Positions 24,974 to 33,907 of a DNA stretch of 64,000 nt are shown here, in pieces. The translations under genes and the position numbers were made by a program. The DNA is from JALUZX01 sp964561605 (GTDB lineage: Bacteria > Planctomycetota > UBA1135 > JALUZX01). Position 1 is the first letter of the stretch. Each line of letters opens with the position of its first letter. The DNA is taken from positions 1 to 64,000 of the forward strand of contig CAZLQD010000022.1 in the NCBI GenBank assembly GCA_964561605.1, in the 5' to 3' direction. The notes under the pieces are model-generated. The model worked only from the letters and a program-made list of their open reading frames with translations. It made no database searches and was not told where the DNA came from.

Positions 24974-26068
24974 TCAGGCCTTCCGGCTCGCCAGGCTTCC
25001 CAGGCGGCGGCGCCAGTGGGAGAGGTAGAGAAGGGGAAGGAAGTCCTTCTGGCGTCCCTCCCGGATGAACTGGTTCCTCAGGGAGAGGGGTGGGGGGAAG
25101 AAGTTGGTCAGGCTCCGGCGGAGATAGCGGAAGGGATTTTCCAGGCGGAGCTTCAGGTAGACCCGGAAGAGGCCCGGTCCGGCGAACCAGCAAGGTGCCG
25201 GATCCTCCTCTTCGCCGCACAGGCCGAGCTTCCGCTCCAGTTTGGGGTCCCGGCCGGGGGAGAGGAGATCCTCGCCGGGGGAGAGGCCGAAACGACCCTG
25301 GAGCTGGAGGAAGAGGAAGGCCAGGACCCGGTCCAGGCCAAGCCGGCGGCTCTCCCGGGCGAGCTCCTCCGTGTCCAGGTCTCCCGAGCGGAAGAGGAAG
25401 GCCAGGTCCAGGAGGAGTCTCAGGGAGCGGGGGTCGTGGCGCAGGGCGGAGGAGGCCGTTCCAAGGGCCAGGTCCAGGGGGGAGGCCACCATGGCCTCCA
25501 GGCCGCCCACCCGGCCCGTGCGGGCCCGGGAGAAGATCTGTCCGAAATCCAAGTCGATCGTATTTCCCGCCGTCAGATCGTGGTGGAGGGGCTCCACCTC
25601 GGCGGTGACGCCGAGCCTTTCCTGGACCTGCCGGATCCCCTGGAAACTGGCCCACATCCGTTTCCGCTCCTCCCAGGGAACGACCAGGTCCACGTCGCTC
25701 ATGAAGCGCAGGAGGTGGACCGGCCAGTAGGGGGCGATGGCGAGGCCCTTCACCACGAGGGCCGGGATTCCCAGGCTCTTCAGGATCTCGAGGGAGCGGA
25801 CCGCCACCAGGTAGACCCGGACCAGGTGGTCCCGCTCCAGGGCGGCGTTCCGGGAGAGGGCCTCCAGGAAGTCCCCGGGGAAGGAGCCTTCCGAACCGGT
25901 CCGGTGGATCCCCCAGGAGAGGAAGGAGGCCAACCCCTCCCGGGACGCCAGGGCACCCAGGTCCCACGTGCCTGCCCCTCCGGCGAGGCGCCGAACCTCC
26001 CCGGCGTCCTCCAGGCCCAGGGTGTGCCGGACCAGGGCCCGGAAGAACTTCCAGGCCCGGGGTTGCAA
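24974..26068 (-). CDS. Putative nucleotidyltransferase (PF14907-like)
   Basis: This 364-residue protein contains LVVKGLAIAPYWP and a MSDVDLVV motif (the DxD of the nucleotidyltransferase fold), as in the uncharacterised NTP_transf_5 family. Its distant homologues occur in polysaccharide and peptide gene clusters. The C-terminal half is helical and basic. No direct partner is clear. It converges with the radical SAM gene and diverges from the glycosyltransferase at 26216. Confidence 0.65.
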   Translation of the reverse strand: MQPRAWKFFRALVRHTLGLEDAGEVRRLAGGAGTWDLGALASREGLASFLSWGIHRTGSEGSFPGDFLEALSRNAALERDHLVRVYLVAVRSLEILKSLGIPALVVKGLAIAPYWPVHLLRFMSDVDLVVPWEERKRMWASFQGIRQVQERLGVTAEVEPLHHDLTAGNTIDLDFGQIFSRARTGRVGGLEAMVASPLDLALGTASSALRHDPRSLRLLLDLAFLFRSGDLDTEELARESRRLGLDRVLAFLFLQLQGRFGLSPGEDLLSPGRDPKLERKLGLCGEEEDPAPCWFAGPGLFRVYLKLRLENPFRYLRRSLTNFFPPPLSLRNQFIREGRQKDFLPLLYLSHWRRRLGSLASRKA

Positions 26069-26215
26069 AGCCTTCTCTTCCTTCTTGCCGCCCAGGGGTC
26101 TCCTCCAGGGAAAGAAACGGCCCGTTCTTGTATCTCCCTAACCTTTCGGAAAGGATTCCAATGTCCTCCAGGAAAATACACGAGACCTCCCGGATCTTCC
26201 CCCAGAATCCCGTCC

Positions 26216-27475
26216 ATGGAGATCCTCTTCCTTTGCCAGCGTGTTCCCTATCCCCCGGACAGGGGGGACAGGATCACCACATACCACGTCCTCGGCATGC
26301 TCAAGCGCATGGGCCGGGTCCGGGTGGGTTGCTTCCTGGAGAGCCCCCGGGACCGGGAAGGGGCCGCCGCCCTGGAGAGGGAAGGGGTCCAGGTGGCCGC
26401 CTTTCCCCTGCACCCGGCGTTGAAGAAGCTCCTCACCCTGGCCTGGGTGCCCACCAAGATTCCTCTGACTCTGCCCTACTTCCACTCCGGGGGGCTGGAA
26501 GAGCAGGTCCGGCGATGGGTGGAGGAAGGACTGGACCTGGGATTCGCCTACAGCTCCTCCATGGGCCAATACCTCCTGGGCAGGCCAATTCCCACGAAGG
26601 TGGTTCAGTTCGCCGAACTGGACTCGGACAAGTGGCTCCAGCTCTCCCGGGAGACGGCCTTTCCCAGGTCCTGGATCTTCGAGCGGGAAGCCCGGCTCCT
26701 CCTGGAGTTCGAAAGAGGACTGGCCCGGGCCGCGGACCTCTCCCTCGTGGTCTCCCCCCTGGAGAGGGATCTCTTCCGGGAGAGGATCCCCGGCGTGGAC
26801 CCCCTGGTCGTGGAGAACGGCGTGGACTGGGAATACTTCAAACCGGATCCGAGTGTCCGGCCCGGAGAGGGGGTGATCTTCACGGGGGTCATGAACTACG
26901 ATCCCAACGTCCAGGGGGTCCTCCGCTTCGCCCGGGAGGTATGGCCCCTGGTGAGGAAGGAGCGCCCCGGGGCCCGGTTCTTCGTGGTGGGTTCCGACCC
27001 GGTCAGGGCCGTTCGGGCCCTTCACGGGAAGGATGGGATCACCGTGACGGGGCGGGTTCCCGACACCAGGCCCTGGTTCGGAAAGGCCCGGGTGGCGGTG
27101 GCACCCCTTTGGGTCGCCCGGGGAATCCAGAACAAAGTCCTGGAAGCCATGGCCATGGGCCTCCCCGTCGTGGCCACTCCGGCCGCCTTCGGGGGAATCG
27201 ACGCCCTCCCTGGGACCCACCTGCTGGTGGAAGAAGAACCTCTTCCCTTCGCCCGGGCCGTGGCGGGACTCCTGGGCGATCCCTCCAGGGCCGCCGCCCT
27301 GGGGCGGGCCGCCCGGGAGCGGGTGGTGGAGCGATACAGTTGGGAAGGAATCCTGGCCGGCCTGGAACGGGTCCTGAGGGAGAAGATCGCCTCTACTTCC
27401 CCAGGCCGTGCCACCCAAGCTCCAGGAGCTTCCACTCAAGGATCCGGGCCAGGAGGAGGTGCCCCTCGGGGGTGA
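26216..27475 (+). CDS. Glycosyltransferase, exosortase/PEP-CTERM-associated type
   Basis: This 419-residue GT4-fold enzyme begins MEILFLCQRVPYPPDRGDR, the characteristic start of the TIGR03087-type sugar transferases found with EpsH/exosortase systems. VVENGVDWEYFKPD and the C-terminal NKVLEAMAMGLPVVATPAA give the nucleotide-sugar-binding half. It presumably adds a sugar to a lipid-linked exopolysaccharide intermediate in the cytosol. Its 3' end overlaps the convergent SGNH-like gene by 83 bp, so one of the two C-termini may be shorter than drawn. Confidence 0.8.
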   Translation: MEILFLCQRVPYPPDRGDRITTYHVLGMLKRMGRVRVGCFLESPRDREGAAALEREGVQVAAFPLHPALKKLLTLAWVPTKIPLTLPYFHSGGLEEQVRRWVEEGLDLGFAYSSSMGQYLLGRPIPTKVVQFAELDSDKWLQLSRETAFPRSWIFEREARLLLEFERGLARAADLSLVVSPLERDLFRERIPGVDPLVVENGVDWEYFKPDPSVRPGEGVIFTGVMNYDPNVQGVLRFAREVWPLVRKERPGARFFVVGSDPVRAVRALHGKDGITVTGRVPDTRPWFGKARVAVAPLWVARGIQNKVLEAMAMGLPVVATPAAFGGIDALPGTHLLVEEEPLPFARAVAGLLGDPSRAAALGRAARERVVERYSWEGILAGLERVLREKIASTSPGRATQAPGASTQGSGPGGGAPRG

Positions 27476-28508
27476 GGCGTCCCGACCTGGGATAGAACAA
27501 GACCTTCCCCTTGGCCGCGGCCTGGCGGAAATACCCCAGGGGATTCACCGCCTCCACATCGGCCCCCCTGGCGGCGGCCATGAAACGAGTCGAAGGGGCG
27601 TCGATGTTCCACTGGTTCAAAGAAAGGCCATACCGATCCAGGATCGCGTGGGTGGCCTCCCCCCGCACTTGGGCGCGGTGAGGGATGGGAAAAGCCAGGA
27701 GAAGGCCGCCCTGCTTCTCCACCTCGGCCTTGAGACCCGCCAGGAGGGCCCGGACCCTCCCCCACCCCTCCTGGATCTCCGGGGGAGGCACGGCCAGGAA
27801 GGGAGCCAACGGGCCTGGAAGGCGTGTCCCACCCTGGGCGAGGAAGGGCTCTCCCGGACCGAAGAGGAGTTCCAGGAGGCGGGAGCGCCGCCAGAAAGGG
27901 CGCTTCCAGGAAAGCACGCTCAAAGAGAGCTTGGGCACCAGCCTTGGAACCCGCCCGCCCTGGAGGATCTCCACCTTGGGCTTCGGAAATCCGTAATACT
28001 GCTCCCTGGTGACCCAGAAGGCGTCGTCCGCCCGGAAGGCCAGGAGGACCAGGTCCGGCCGGAAGGTGATCCCCTGGTAGAGGAACCACAAGTACTCCTG
28101 GTCCGTGGCGTAACCTTCCACCCCGCCGTTCACCGCCCAGGCGGGAAGCCCCTTCCGGGCCAGGGCCCTGGACAAAAGGTAGGAATAGACCTGTTTCTCC
28201 CCCACGGAAGTTCCCAAGGTCTCCTCGTCTCCCAAGGCCAGGATGGTCACCTTGGCCCCCTGCTTGGTAGTCCCGGGAAGAGGCCCCCTGATTCCCCGGG
28301 AAGTCACCTGGACTTCCTGGTCGAATTCCCCCAGCGAAGAGAACCGGGCCCGGGCGCCGGGCTTCAAGTCCCAGCCCAGCCTGGGATGAGGCCGGCAAAG
28401 AGCAGACAAAGCACCCTCCCCCCGAGGAGCCAAGAACCGGGCCGCCGCCTCAACCCCCAAAAAAAGCAGAGCCAGCCCCGGAACCAGAAGAACCCACCAC
28501 CGCTTCAT
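27393..28508 (-). CDS. SGNH/AlgX-like membrane-anchored protein
   Basis: This ~371-residue protein has an N-terminal signal-anchor (MKRWWVLLVPGLALLFLGVE). Its core resembles SGNH hydrolases: VTILALGDEETLGTSVGEKQ stands where GDSxTxGxGV is expected, followed by Y-G-x-D-Q-like and a late H (EGHLL). Block I reads GDE rather than GDS, so the usual catalytic Ser is absent. The proteins closest in layout acetylate or process exopolysaccharides. The start is 28508 or, nearly equally, 28517. One copy of a 22-bp inverted repeat lies just upstream. Confidence 0.6.
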   Translation of the reverse strand: MKRWWVLLVPGLALLFLGVEAAARFLAPRGEGALSALCRPHPRLGWDLKPGARARFSSLGEFDQEVQVTSRGIRGPLPGTTKQGAKVTILALGDEETLGTSVGEKQVYSYLLSRALARKGLPAWAVNGGVEGYATDQEYLWFLYQGITFRPDLVLLAFRADDAFWVTREQYYGFPKPKVEILQGGRVPRLVPKLSLSVLSWKRPFWRRSRLLELLFGPGEPFLAQGGTRLPGPLAPFLAVPPPEIQEGWGRVRALLAGLKAEVEKQGGLLLAFPIPHRAQVRGEATHAILDRYGLSLNQWNIDAPSTRFMAAARGADVEAVNPLGYFRQAAAKGKVLFYPRSGRLTPEGHLLLARILEWKLLELGWHGLGK

Positions 28509-28520
28509 ATCCTGCATTTT

Positions 28521-28542
28521 CCTGCCGGGAGTAGTTTTATAA
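28521..28542 (+). repeat. 22-bp inverted repeat, left copy
   Basis: The 22 bases, including GCCGGGAGTAGTTTTATAA, are the exact reverse complement of 29298-29319. Together they bracket the nth gene. The left copy sits in the leader of the minus-strand SGNH-like gene. Confidence 0.85.
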
Positions 28543-28620
28543 TTTAGCTTCCTAATTACCCCCAAAACCGCGAAATTTTCCGCACTTTTCCTTCGGATGT
28601 TAAAAAATCCCTCTCGACAG

Positions 28621-29286
28621 ATGAATGCAACGACCTACTTGAAGGTGTTGGCCCGCCTGGAGAAGGAGGTAATCCACTGGGACTTACCTTCGGTCTCCAA
28701 GATCGCCAAGAGCCAGAAAAAAAAGCCCGATCCCTTCCACGTCCTCGTCGGGACCATCCTCTCCTTGAGGACCCGCGACCAGGTCACCCTTCCGGCCGCC
28801 CGGCGCCTTCTTGCCGAAGCCCCTACACCCAAAGACCTTGCGCGCATGAGGATCTCCAGGATCCAGAAACTCGTCTACCCGGTCTGCTTCTACCGCAACA
28901 AATCCAGGTCCCTGAAGGAGATGAGCAAGCTGATCCTGGAGAAGTTCGGCGGCGAAGTCCCCAGGACCATGGAAGACTTGCTGAGCCTCCCGGGTGTCGG
29001 GAGGAAGACGGCCAATCTGGTCCTGATCCTGGGGTTCGGCGACGAAAACGGCCTTTGCGTGGACACCCACGTCCATAGAGTGACCCAAAGACTCGGCCTT
29101 CTCAGGACAAAGACCCCCGACGAAACCGAACTCAAATTGAGGGAACTCCTCCCCAAAAGAGTATGGGCGGGGATCAACGACCTCCTCGTCCCCTTCGGCC
29201 AGAAAATCTGCACCCCCCTTTCCCCGAAATGCGACCAATGCCCCGTCGCCAAATGGTGCGATTTCTTGCCGGGAGAAGTTTTATAA
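28621..29286 (+). CDS. nth: Endonuclease III
   Basis: This ~221-residue base-excision repair glycosylase/AP lyase has the helix-hairpin-helix LPGVGRKTANLVL with the catalytic Lys, the catalytic Asp in CVDTHVHRV, and the 4Fe-4S loop CTPLSPKCDQCPVAKWC (C-x7-C-x2-C-x5-C). It is AT-richer and less GC3-biased than its neighbours and is framed by 22-bp inverted repeats, hinting at acquisition or movement. The start is 28621 or the upstream in-frame ATG 28597; neither has a clear Shine-Dalgarno. The C-terminal codons (FLPGEVL) lie inside the following hairpin. Confidence 0.9.
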   Translation: MNATTYLKVLARLEKEVIHWDLPSVSKIAKSQKKKPDPFHVLVGTILSLRTRDQVTLPAARRLLAEAPTPKDLARMRISRIQKLVYPVCFYRNKSRSLKEMSKLILEKFGGEVPRTMEDLLSLPGVGRKTANLVLILGFGDENGLCVDTHVHRVTQRLGLLRTKTPDETELKLRELLPKRVWAGINDLLVPFGQKICTPLSPKCDQCPVAKWCDFLPGEVL

Positions 29287-29317
29287 CGAGAGGTTCGTTA
29301 TAAAACTACTCCCGGCA
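29267..29317. terminator. 23-bp stem-loop shared by the ends of nth and queD
   Basis: Bases 29267-29289 pair with 29295-29317 with one mismatch around loop GAGGT. The hairpin contains the stop codons of both convergent genes and an AAGTTTTATAA stretch, so it can act as a bidirectional terminator. Its right arm contains the right copy of the 22-bp inverted repeat (29298-29319). Confidence 0.75.
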
Positions 29318-29319
29318 GG
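29298..29319 (+). repeat. 22-bp inverted repeat, right copy
   Basis: Exact reverse complement of 28521-28542. It encodes the last codons and stop of queD and forms one arm of the nth/queD hairpin. The distance between the two copies is 755 bp and contains only nth. Confidence 0.85.
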
Positions 29320-29668
29320 GAATGGAGACTTTGTTGCGGGGGGTTTCCCAGACTTCGACTTGGTGGAGGGGGAGTTTTTCTTCCAGGCGCTCCCAGATGA
29401 GGAAGGCCAGGTTCTCTGCCGAGGGATGGGGCAACAGGTCGTTCAGGAAAGAGTGGTCCAACTGGTCGATGACGGCCTCCCGGGCCACTTTGTCGATCTC
29501 CAGGAAGTCCACGGCGATCCCGGTCCTCGGATCGACCGGGGCTTTCACGGTGATCCTGGCCCGCCACCTGTGGCCGTGCAACTTTTCGCAACGCCCGTGG
29601 TAATCCGGGAGCGAATGGGCGGCATCGAAGTGGAACTCCCGGGAAACCAAGACGATCTTCTCTCTCAT
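29306..29668 (-). CDS. queD: 6-carboxytetrahydropterin synthase (QueD)
   Basis: This 120-residue PTPS-fold enzyme has zinc ligands in FHFDAAHSLP and KLHGHRW, the catalytic Cys in GRCEKLHGH, and PSAENLAFLIWERL. QueD makes CPH4 in the queuosine/7-deazaguanine pathway. The start ATG overlaps the ispG stop (ATGA 29665-29668). Other queuosine genes are not in the window. Confidence 0.92.
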   Translation of the reverse strand: MREKIVLVSREFHFDAAHSLPDYHGRCEKLHGHRWRARITVKAPVDPRTGIAVDFLEIDKVAREAVIDQLDHSFLNDLLPHPSAENLAFLIWERLEEKLPLHQVEVWETPRNKVSIPCRE

Positions 29669-30762
29669 CCCACCGCCTCTCCTTCCAGGCCTTCTTCCTG
29701 GATGTAGGCCAAGACCTCCTCTTTCAGGGCTTGGAGCATCTCTTTCTCCGGGACCTTCCGGACCATCTTCCCTTTGCGATAGAGGAAGGCCTCTTTCTTT
29801 CCCCCCGCCAGGGCGACATCCGCCTCCCGGGCCTCACCGGGGCCGTTCACGGCACACCCCATGACCGCAATCCGGATGGGGGCCCGCAAGGTCCGGGCAA
29901 AGGCCTCCACCTCCCGAACCAGGGGAGCCAGGTCCACTTCGATCCTCCCGCAGGTCGGGCAGGCTATGACCTCGGGAGAAACGATCCTCCTCCCTGTGGC
30001 CTTGAGAAGATCGTAAGCAGCCCGCACCTCTGGAAGGGGATCCCCCGAGAGGGACACCCGGATGGTGTCGCCGATCCCGTCCAGAAGGAGTCCCCCCAGG
30101 CCGGCGGCGGTCTTGATCTCCCCGTACCCGGGAGGCCCCGCCTCGGTGACTCCCAGGTGGAGGGGATAGTCGCTTCGCTGGGAGAAAAGCCTGCAGGCCC
30201 GCACCGTGGCCAGCGTATCGGTGGACTTCAAGGAGACGACGATCCTATCGAAGCCCATCTCCTCCAGGGCCCGCACATGGCCGAGGGCGCTCTCCACCAT
30301 GGCCTCCGGCGTGGGCCCTCCGTGCTTTTCGAGGAGTTCCCTCTCCACCGAACCGGAGTTCACACCCACCCGAATGGAGGCCCCATGTGCCTTGGCGGCG
30401 GCCACGATCCGCTCCAGGCCCTGCCGGTCCTTCAAATTCCCCGGGTTGATCCGCACCTTGTCGAAGCCAGCCTCCAAGGCGGCCACCCCCAAATGGGCGT
30501 GGAAATGGATGTCCGCCACGAGAGGAACCTCGGGAAGCCCCTCCCTGATCCGGGAAAGGGCCGGAAGGGCACGGCGGTCCCTCACGGCCACCCGGACGAT
30601 CTCGCACCCGGCTTCCACCAAGGCCCCGGCCTGGGCCAGAGTGGCTTCCACATCGGCCGTATCCGTGCTGGTCATGGACTGGACCGAGATGGGATGGTCC
30701 CCTCCAAGGAGGACCTTTCCCACCGGGACCACCCGGGTCTTTCTTCTTTGCACCGATTCCAT
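29665..30762 (-). CDS. ispG: 4-hydroxy-3-methylbut-2-enyl diphosphate synthase (IspG/GcpE)
   Basis: This 365-residue MEP-pathway enzyme, 4Fe-4S dependent, starts with a TIM-barrel segment GGDHPISVQSMTSTDTADV and DKVRINPGN. The cluster ligands are ACPTCGR and MGCAVNGPGE at the C-terminus. The compact length matches the bacterial (non-plant) form. It is translationally coupled to queD. Confidence 0.95.
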   Translation of the reverse strand: MESVQRRKTRVVPVGKVLLGGDHPISVQSMTSTDTADVEATLAQAGALVEAGCEIVRVAVRDRRALPALSRIREGLPEVPLVADIHFHAHLGVAALEAGFDKVRINPGNLKDRQGLERIVAAAKAHGASIRVGVNSGSVERELLEKHGGPTPEAMVESALGHVRALEEMGFDRIVVSLKSTDTLATVRACRLFSQRSDYPLHLGVTEAGPPGYGEIKTAAGLGGLLLDGIGDTIRVSLSGDPLPEVRAAYDLLKATGRRIVSPEVIACPTCGRIEVDLAPLVREVEAFARTLRAPIRIAVMGCAVNGPGEAREADVALAGGKKEAFLYRKGKMVRKVPEKEMLQALKEEVLAYIQEEGLEGEAVG

Positions 30763-30884
30763 GGGGATCGCCTGGGGCTGGAAACCACGACTTCTCTACC
30801 TTCCCCCGCCAGGGAAGTAGATCTAACTTTTCCCGCTTCCTTCCGCCCGGAAAAAAACCGGCCCCAGGCCCGTCCCCCCGCTCC

Positions 30885-31871
30885 CTAGACCTCGATCTCG
30901 GGGACAGGCTCCACCAGAACGGGCGGCAGATGCAGGATCCTGGTGGTCCTCCGCTTCTGCTCGATGTCCCTGTAGACCCGTTCCACCTGGTCGGCAGTGA
31001 GCTTCACCACCGGCGCGGCCTCTTCGGCCGGGATCCCATTGTTATGGGCCCAGAGCAAGAGGTCCATCAAGTGGTAGGGAACGGCGAAGTAGAACTCCTC
31101 CTGGCTCTGCTCCATGGAGTAGGTGTCCGTCGTGGGGGGCCGGCGGAGAATCTCCTCCGGCACGCCCAGAGCCCTCCCGAAGCCGTAGACCTGGGTCTTG
31201 TAGAGGTGGGCGATGGGCTTGAGGTCCGCCAGGCCGTCCCCCCCCTTGACGAAGAACCCCTGGTCGTACTCCAACCTGTTCGGCGTTCCCGCCACGGCGT
31301 AGTCCAGCCTTTCGGCGTGGTAATACTCCATCATGGTCCGGGTCCGCTGCTTCATGTTCGAGGCCGCCACGATCTGCAGGTAGTTCCGCGGCGGAAGCCT
31401 CTTGGACTTGACCTCCCCCGACGGACTCTGGATCACGATCTTGAAGAAATTCAGCCGGTCCTTCTCCAGGATGTTCCCGTGGAGGACGATCTTCTGTTTG
31501 TACCCAGGACCGTATTCCGGAAACACCCCCTTGATCGCCTCGTCCCTCCTCCGGTAGCAACCCAGTCCTTCCAGGGCCGGCGCGATATCCTCGACTACGC
31601 TTTCGATCCCAAGGTGATCGGCCACGAGCTTCCCCAGCCGCAGGCTCTCCGGATCGGAGTCCCGCTCGGGAAGAAAGAGACCCAGGACGCGGTCCTTTCC
31701 CAGGGCCTCCACCATCAACGCCGCCGTAACCGAGGAGTCCACCCCCCCCGAAAGCCCCACAACGGCCCCCTTGCGCCGCAGTTCCTCGAAGACGATTTCC
31801 CTGATCCTGGGAAGGAGGGTCTCAAGTTCCTTCTCGTAGTCCAGGTCCAGCACGTGCTCGGTGAACTTCAT
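30885..31871 (-). CDS. nadE: NAD(+) synthase
   Basis: This 328-residue ATP pyrophosphatase-fold enzyme has the PP-loop LSGGVDSS at 40-47. NRLEYDQGFFVKGGDG and TTDTYSMEQSQEE are typical of NadE-type synthases without the glutaminase domain. It converts deamido-NAD to NAD with ammonia. The start overlaps the stop of the AsnB-like gene (ATGA 31868-31871). This pairing with an amidotransferase inside a polysaccharide locus suggests either ammonia sharing or a specialised amidation role (inference). Confidence 0.85.
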   Translation of the reverse strand: MKFTEHVLDLDYEKELETLLPRIREIVFEELRRKGAVVGLSGGVDSSVTAALMVEALGKDRVLGLFLPERDSDPESLRLGKLVADHLGIESVVEDIAPALEGLGCYRRRDEAIKGVFPEYGPGYKQKIVLHGNILEKDRLNFFKIVIQSPSGEVKSKRLPPRNYLQIVAASNMKQRTRTMMEYYHAERLDYAVAGTPNRLEYDQGFFVKGGDGLADLKPIAHLYKTQVYGFGRALGVPEEILRRPPTTDTYSMEQSQEEFYFAVPYHLMDLLLWAHNNGIPAEEAAPVVKLTADQVERVYRDIEQKRRTTRILHLPPVLVEPVPEIEV

Positions 31872-33907
31872 CGACTGTCTCCCTTCCGGCCCCAACGGCC
31901 AGGCCCGCCGGGATTCTCCCCCCCAAGGACCAGGTCCACCACAAGGTTCTCCCCGGCCCTGGGAGTGACGTCCCGGGGTTCTTCCACGAGCCGCCTGTGG
32001 AGGAGCATGGTGCTCAGCACCCCCACGACGGCGGCGTTGTCGGTATGACTCATCCCCGCACCCTTCCTGGCACCGGCCTGTTCCACGAGGATCTTCACCG
32101 CCCCCGGATCGAACAACCCGGCCCGTTCCAGGGACGGCGGGGAAAGAACATCCTCCACCCAGGATGGCCGCCCCCCCCCGAAGAAGCACTGCGCGTCCGG
32201 CGCCCGGTAGGGTTGCTTGGGCCTCTCCAGGATGGACGGGGGCAACAGGTCCCCCATGGCTTTCTTGAGAAGGAACTTCTCCACGAGCCCCCGGATCTTC
32301 GCCCCCCTGGGCAGGGATCCGGCGAAGGCCATCAGCTCCGGGTCCAGGAAGGGGAACCGCCCCTCCACGGAATTCCCCATGAGCATCCGGTCCCCCTGGG
32401 ATGACAATATATAACCCGAGAGTATGGTCATGACCTCCAGGGCCTGGGCCCTGGCGAGCCAGCTCCACCTTCCGAACCCGGCAGGAAGGAAAGGCTCCAG
32501 TTCCTTGCGGGGATCGTGGCCCTCCAGTTCGCCCAGGACATCCCCGGAGAAGAGCCGCATCAACCTGGCCCCGCTCTCCCAGCGCGGCAGGTGACTGAAC
32601 CAGGGATCCTCCGGCCGATCCAGGCCCCTCCCGAAGAAGGCCTTGGCGAAACCCAGCCTCCTCGCGGGGGAACGCTCGGTCATCCAGGGATAGAGCCTCG
32701 TCAGCAACCTGGGCCGTGCCTCCGAAGCCGGGTTCCGGGCCCAGAAGGCCCGCACCTTGGTCTCCCGGAAGATATCGTAGCCCCCCAGCATCTCGTCGGC
32801 CCCCTCTCCGGTGAGGACCACCTTGTATCCGCTCTCCCGGACCAGCCGGGAAAGGAGGAACATCGGGGCCGGCGCCGTCCGGAGAACGGGGCACTCCGTG
32901 TGCTCCACGACGAGAGGGAAGACCCGGCCGATGTCGGCGTTCCGGCAGACCACTTCGTGGTGGTCCGTCCCGAGCCTCCCGGCCAGCTCCTTCTGGAAGG
33001 AGCCCTCGTCGAAATATGTTTCCGAGAACCGTATCGAGAAGGTCGAGAGCTTCGTTTCCCTGAAGAAGCGGGCCACCGTGGCGGCGATGACCGAGGAATC
33101 CAGCCCCCCGGAAAGATAGGCCCCCACGGGCACGTCGGAACGCAACCTGAGCCTGGAGGCCCTCAGGAGGTGCTCCCTCAACTCCTCGGCCAACTCCTCG
33201 GCGGGACGCCGCCGCGCCTCGGCCCCTCCCTCGAAAGAGGGCTCGAACCAGCGCTCCACCCGGAGTTCTCCATCCTCCAGGAGGGCCCGGTGTCCCGGCG
33301 GAAGGGCCCGGACACCGCGAAAGGCGCTCCTCCCCGGCGAAGGAGCCCAGAAGGTGAAGATCTCCTTCAATGCCTTCCTGTCCAGCTCCCGGGGAAAACC
33401 CGGCCAGGCCAGGATGGACTTCACCTCCGACCCGAAGAGGAACCACCCCTCGTGGAAAGCGAAATAGAGGGGGCGGATCCCGACAGGATCACGGGCCAGG
33501 AAGAGGCTCCCCCTCCGGCGGTCCCACAAGGCGAAGGCGAACTGGCCGTTCAGCCGTTCCACCATGGCCGGCCCCTCCTCCTCCCAGAGGTGCAGAAGGA
33601 CCTCCGTGTCCGACCGGGTCCGGAAGGTATGTCCTTTTTCCTCCAGGAGGGGCATGAGTTCCAGGTAGTTGTAGATCTCCCCGTTGAAGACCACCCAGAC
33701 CGACCCGTCCTCGTTTCCCATGGGCTGGCGCCCCCCGGCCAGGTCGATGATGGAGAGCCGGGCATGGCCCAGCCCCAGGCCGGGGCCCCTGAGGATCCCC
33801 TGCTCGTCCGGCCCCCTGTGGAAGAGCTGGCGCACCATCCCAAGGAGGACCTCCCGGTCCACCCCGGTGGTTCCCTCCAAGGAGAAAGCGCCGCAGATTC
33901 CACACAT
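31868..33907 (-). CDS. asnB: Asparagine synthetase B-like amidotransferase
   Basis: This 679-residue protein has a class II glutaminase domain starting MCGICGAF (Cys2 nucleophile), RGPDEQG and FNGEIYNY. A synthetase domain with YLSGGLDSS follows. Such proteins either make asparagine or, in exosortase-type EPS clusters (XrtA-associated amidotransferase), amidate a sugar acid or surface polymer; the context favours the latter. The start is ATG 33907 with AAAGGAA about 8 bases upstream. It is coupled to nadE. Confidence 0.88.
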   Translation of the reverse strand: MCGICGAFSLEGTTGVDREVLLGMVRQLFHRGPDEQGILRGPGLGLGHARLSIIDLAGGRQPMGNEDGSVWVVFNGEIYNYLELMPLLEEKGHTFRTRSDTEVLLHLWEEEGPAMVERLNGQFAFALWDRRRGSLFLARDPVGIRPLYFAFHEGWFLFGSEVKSILAWPGFPRELDRKALKEIFTFWAPSPGRSAFRGVRALPPGHRALLEDGELRVERWFEPSFEGGAEARRRPAEELAEELREHLLRASRLRLRSDVPVGAYLSGGLDSSVIAATVARFFRETKLSTFSIRFSETYFDEGSFQKELAGRLGTDHHEVVCRNADIGRVFPLVVEHTECPVLRTAPAPMFLLSRLVRESGYKVVLTGEGADEMLGGYDIFRETKVRAFWARNPASEARPRLLTRLYPWMTERSPARRLGFAKAFFGRGLDRPEDPWFSHLPRWESGARLMRLFSGDVLGELEGHDPRKELEPFLPAGFGRWSWLARAQALEVMTILSGYILSSQGDRMLMGNSVEGRFPFLDPELMAFAGSLPRGAKIRGLVEKFLLKKAMGDLLPPSILERPKQPYRAPDAQCFFGGGRPSWVEDVLSPPSLERAGLFDPGAVKILVEQAGARKGAGMSHTDNAAVVGVLSTMLLHRRLVEEPRDVTPRAGENLVVDLVLGGENPGGPGRWGRKGDSR

